Assembly: GCA_002328075.1 (NCBI GenBank)
Contig: DCVT01000041.1
Coordinates: forward strand, 1 to 64,000
Source of the DNA: Anaerolineales bacterium UBA2181
GTDB taxonomy: Bacteria > Chloroflexota > Anaerolineae > Promineifilales > UBA4811
Direction of reading: 5' to 3'
Length of the DNA: 64,000 bases
The translations under genes were made by a program, and so were the position numbers. Shown here piece by piece: positions 63,185 through 64,000 of the stretch. The notes under the pieces are model-generated. The model saw nothing but the letters and a program-made list of their open reading frames with translations, was not told the origin of the DNA and searched no databases. Position 1 is the first letter of the stretch; each line of letters opens with the position of its first letter.

Positions 63185-64000
63185 GTGACGCGAGGTACTG
63201 TCTCGGTGATGGAGGGTTCGATGGCCGTGGCCAAGGCGGTGAAAGCGTGTCGGCCGGCGGTCATCTCGGCGTACCCCATCACGCCCCAGACGCACATCAT
63301 CGAAATGCTGGCCCAGATGGTGGCCCAGGGTGAACTGGAGGCCGAGTACGTCCGGGCGGATTCAGAGTTCTCGGCTGCTTCCGTTGTGGCTGGTGCCAGC
63401 GCCACTGGGGTCCGGACCTACACTGCTTCCGCGTCGCAGGGACTCCTGCTGATGACCGAGGTGCTCTATTACCTGGCTGGCGCCCGACTGCCGGTGGTTC
63501 TTACCGGAACCAATCGCCAGGTGTCGGTCCCGCTTGGACTGCAGCCTGATCATCGGGATACCATGAGCTTTCGCGATTCTGGCGTAATCCAGCTCTACGT
63601 CGAGAACGTCCAGGAGGCGTATGACACCCATCTCCAGGCCTTCAAGATTGCCGAGGACCATGGGGTCCTGCTGCCCACGATGGTATGCATGGATGGTTTT
63701 GTCCTGACGCATGTAGTCGAGCCGGTCAGGATCCTGGACCAAGTGGATGTCGACGGGTATCTACCTCCCTACGAGCCGGTTCACTACCTGACCCCCGAGA
63801 GACCCTCCGTGTTCGGATCGTACACGGACGACGCAAACACGCTCGAATTCTACTATCTTTTGCAGCAGGCCGTGTTGGGTGCAAAGGCCAAGGTCGAGCT
63901 GGCAGCACGTGATTTCCGCGCTGCCTTTGGCCGCAGTCATGGCGGGTTGATAGATAGCTATGGGGCAGAGGACGCCGAGGTGGTTGTCATCGCGATGGGC
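63185..64000 (+). CDS. 2-oxoacid:ferredoxin oxidoreductase alpha subunit (cut by window end)
   Basis: The reading frame from GTG 63185 runs to the window end without a stop (272 codons visible). GGAGG at 63174-63178 lies six bases upstream. It begins TRGTVSVMEGSMAVAKAV and shows VISAYPITPQTHIIEML, ASATGVRTYTASASQGLLLMTEVLYY and the RDTMSFRDSG segment, all typical of the PorA pyrimidine-binding domain. The TPP-binding beta subunit gene should follow beyond the window. With ferredoxin and CoA the enzyme decarboxylates a 2-oxoacid to an acyl-CoA; here possibly 5-hydroxy-2-oxovalerate to 4-hydroxybutyryl-CoA (inference). Confidence 0.9.
   Translation, partial: MTRGTVSVMEGSMAVAKAVKACRPAVISAYPITPQTHIIEMLAQMVAQGELEAEYVRADSEFSAASVVAGASATGVRTYTASASQGLLLMTEVLYYLAGARLPVVLTGTNRQVSVPLGLQPDHRDTMSFRDSGVIQLYVENVQEAYDTHLQAFKIAEDHGVLLPTMVCMDGFVLTHVVEPVRILDQVDVDGYLPPYEPVHYLTPERPSVFGSYTDDANTLEFYYLLQQAVLGAKAKVELAARDFRAAFGRSHGGLIDSYGAEDAEVVVIAMG

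Overview
The window is GC-rich bacterial chromosome, most likely from an anaerobic or microaerobic Chloroflexota member (Anaerolineae/Caldilineae-like). I infer this from a giant DUF2298 / Chlor_Arch_YYY membrane protein with its tyrosine cluster, very long Pro/Thr 'PTPTPT' linkers in surface proteins, a bacterial Elp3, Tad pilus genes without a secretin or other outer-membrane genes, and oxygen-sensitive enzymes (2-oxoacid:ferredoxin oxidoreductase, a 4-hydroxybutyryl-CoA dehydratase). No rRNA, tRNA, CRISPR array, transposase or phage gene was recognised. Two genes (4.2-6.6 kb and the comF-like gene at 39.4-40.1 kb) carry apparent indels, which could be real decay or uncorrected assembly errors.

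Layout. 0.04-1.6 kb: a strong promoter overlapped by a perfect LexA-type palindrome drives a small membrane protein and a lytic transglycosylase. 2.2-15.5 kb: a membrane-anchored methyltransferase, a response-regulator/histidine-kinase hybrid, a frame-broken LVIVD-repeat lipoprotein, Elp3, a YhhN-family protein, a DUF72 protein, a double GNAT, a GT-C membrane protein, an SH3b protein with a HEPN-like start, and a NarL/DegS-type two-component pair. 15.6-33.1 kb: two very large GT-C/PMT-like membrane glycosyltransferases followed by three TadE/TadG-type proteins, two of them fused to more than 1000 residues of extracellular modules and Pro/Thr spacers. 33.4-39.3 kb: core Tad machinery in the order cpaB-cpaE-cpaF-tadB-tadC. 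39.4-50.1 kb: comF-like gene, hibernation factor, a MobA-like protein, low-molecular-weight phosphatase, HNH nuclease, a three-gene minus-strand envelope/glycosyltransferase operon, folC and lon.

50.3 kb to the right edge is the most interesting part. A strong promoter and a roughly 590-base leader precede an operon-like run on the plus strand: ECF transporter (S component, fused double ATPase, T component), an arginine:glycine-amidinotransferase-family enzyme, a LarA-type nickel-pincer racemase, a D-2-hydroxyacid dehydrogenase, a class III omega-aminotransferase, a 4-hydroxybutyryl-CoA dehydratase with all cluster ligands at the same residue numbers as the Clostridium aminobutyricum enzyme, a KduD-like SDR, and a 2-oxoacid:ferredoxin oxidoreductase (fused gamma-delta, then alpha, cut by the window end). 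I infer an undescribed anaerobic catabolic route in which an imported guanidino compound loses its amidino group, is transaminated and reduced at the omega end, is oxidised at C2 to a 2-oxoacid, is decarboxylated to 4-hydroxybutyryl-CoA, and is dehydrated to crotonyl-CoA. The enzyme family assignments are well supported; the substrate and step order are hypothesis.
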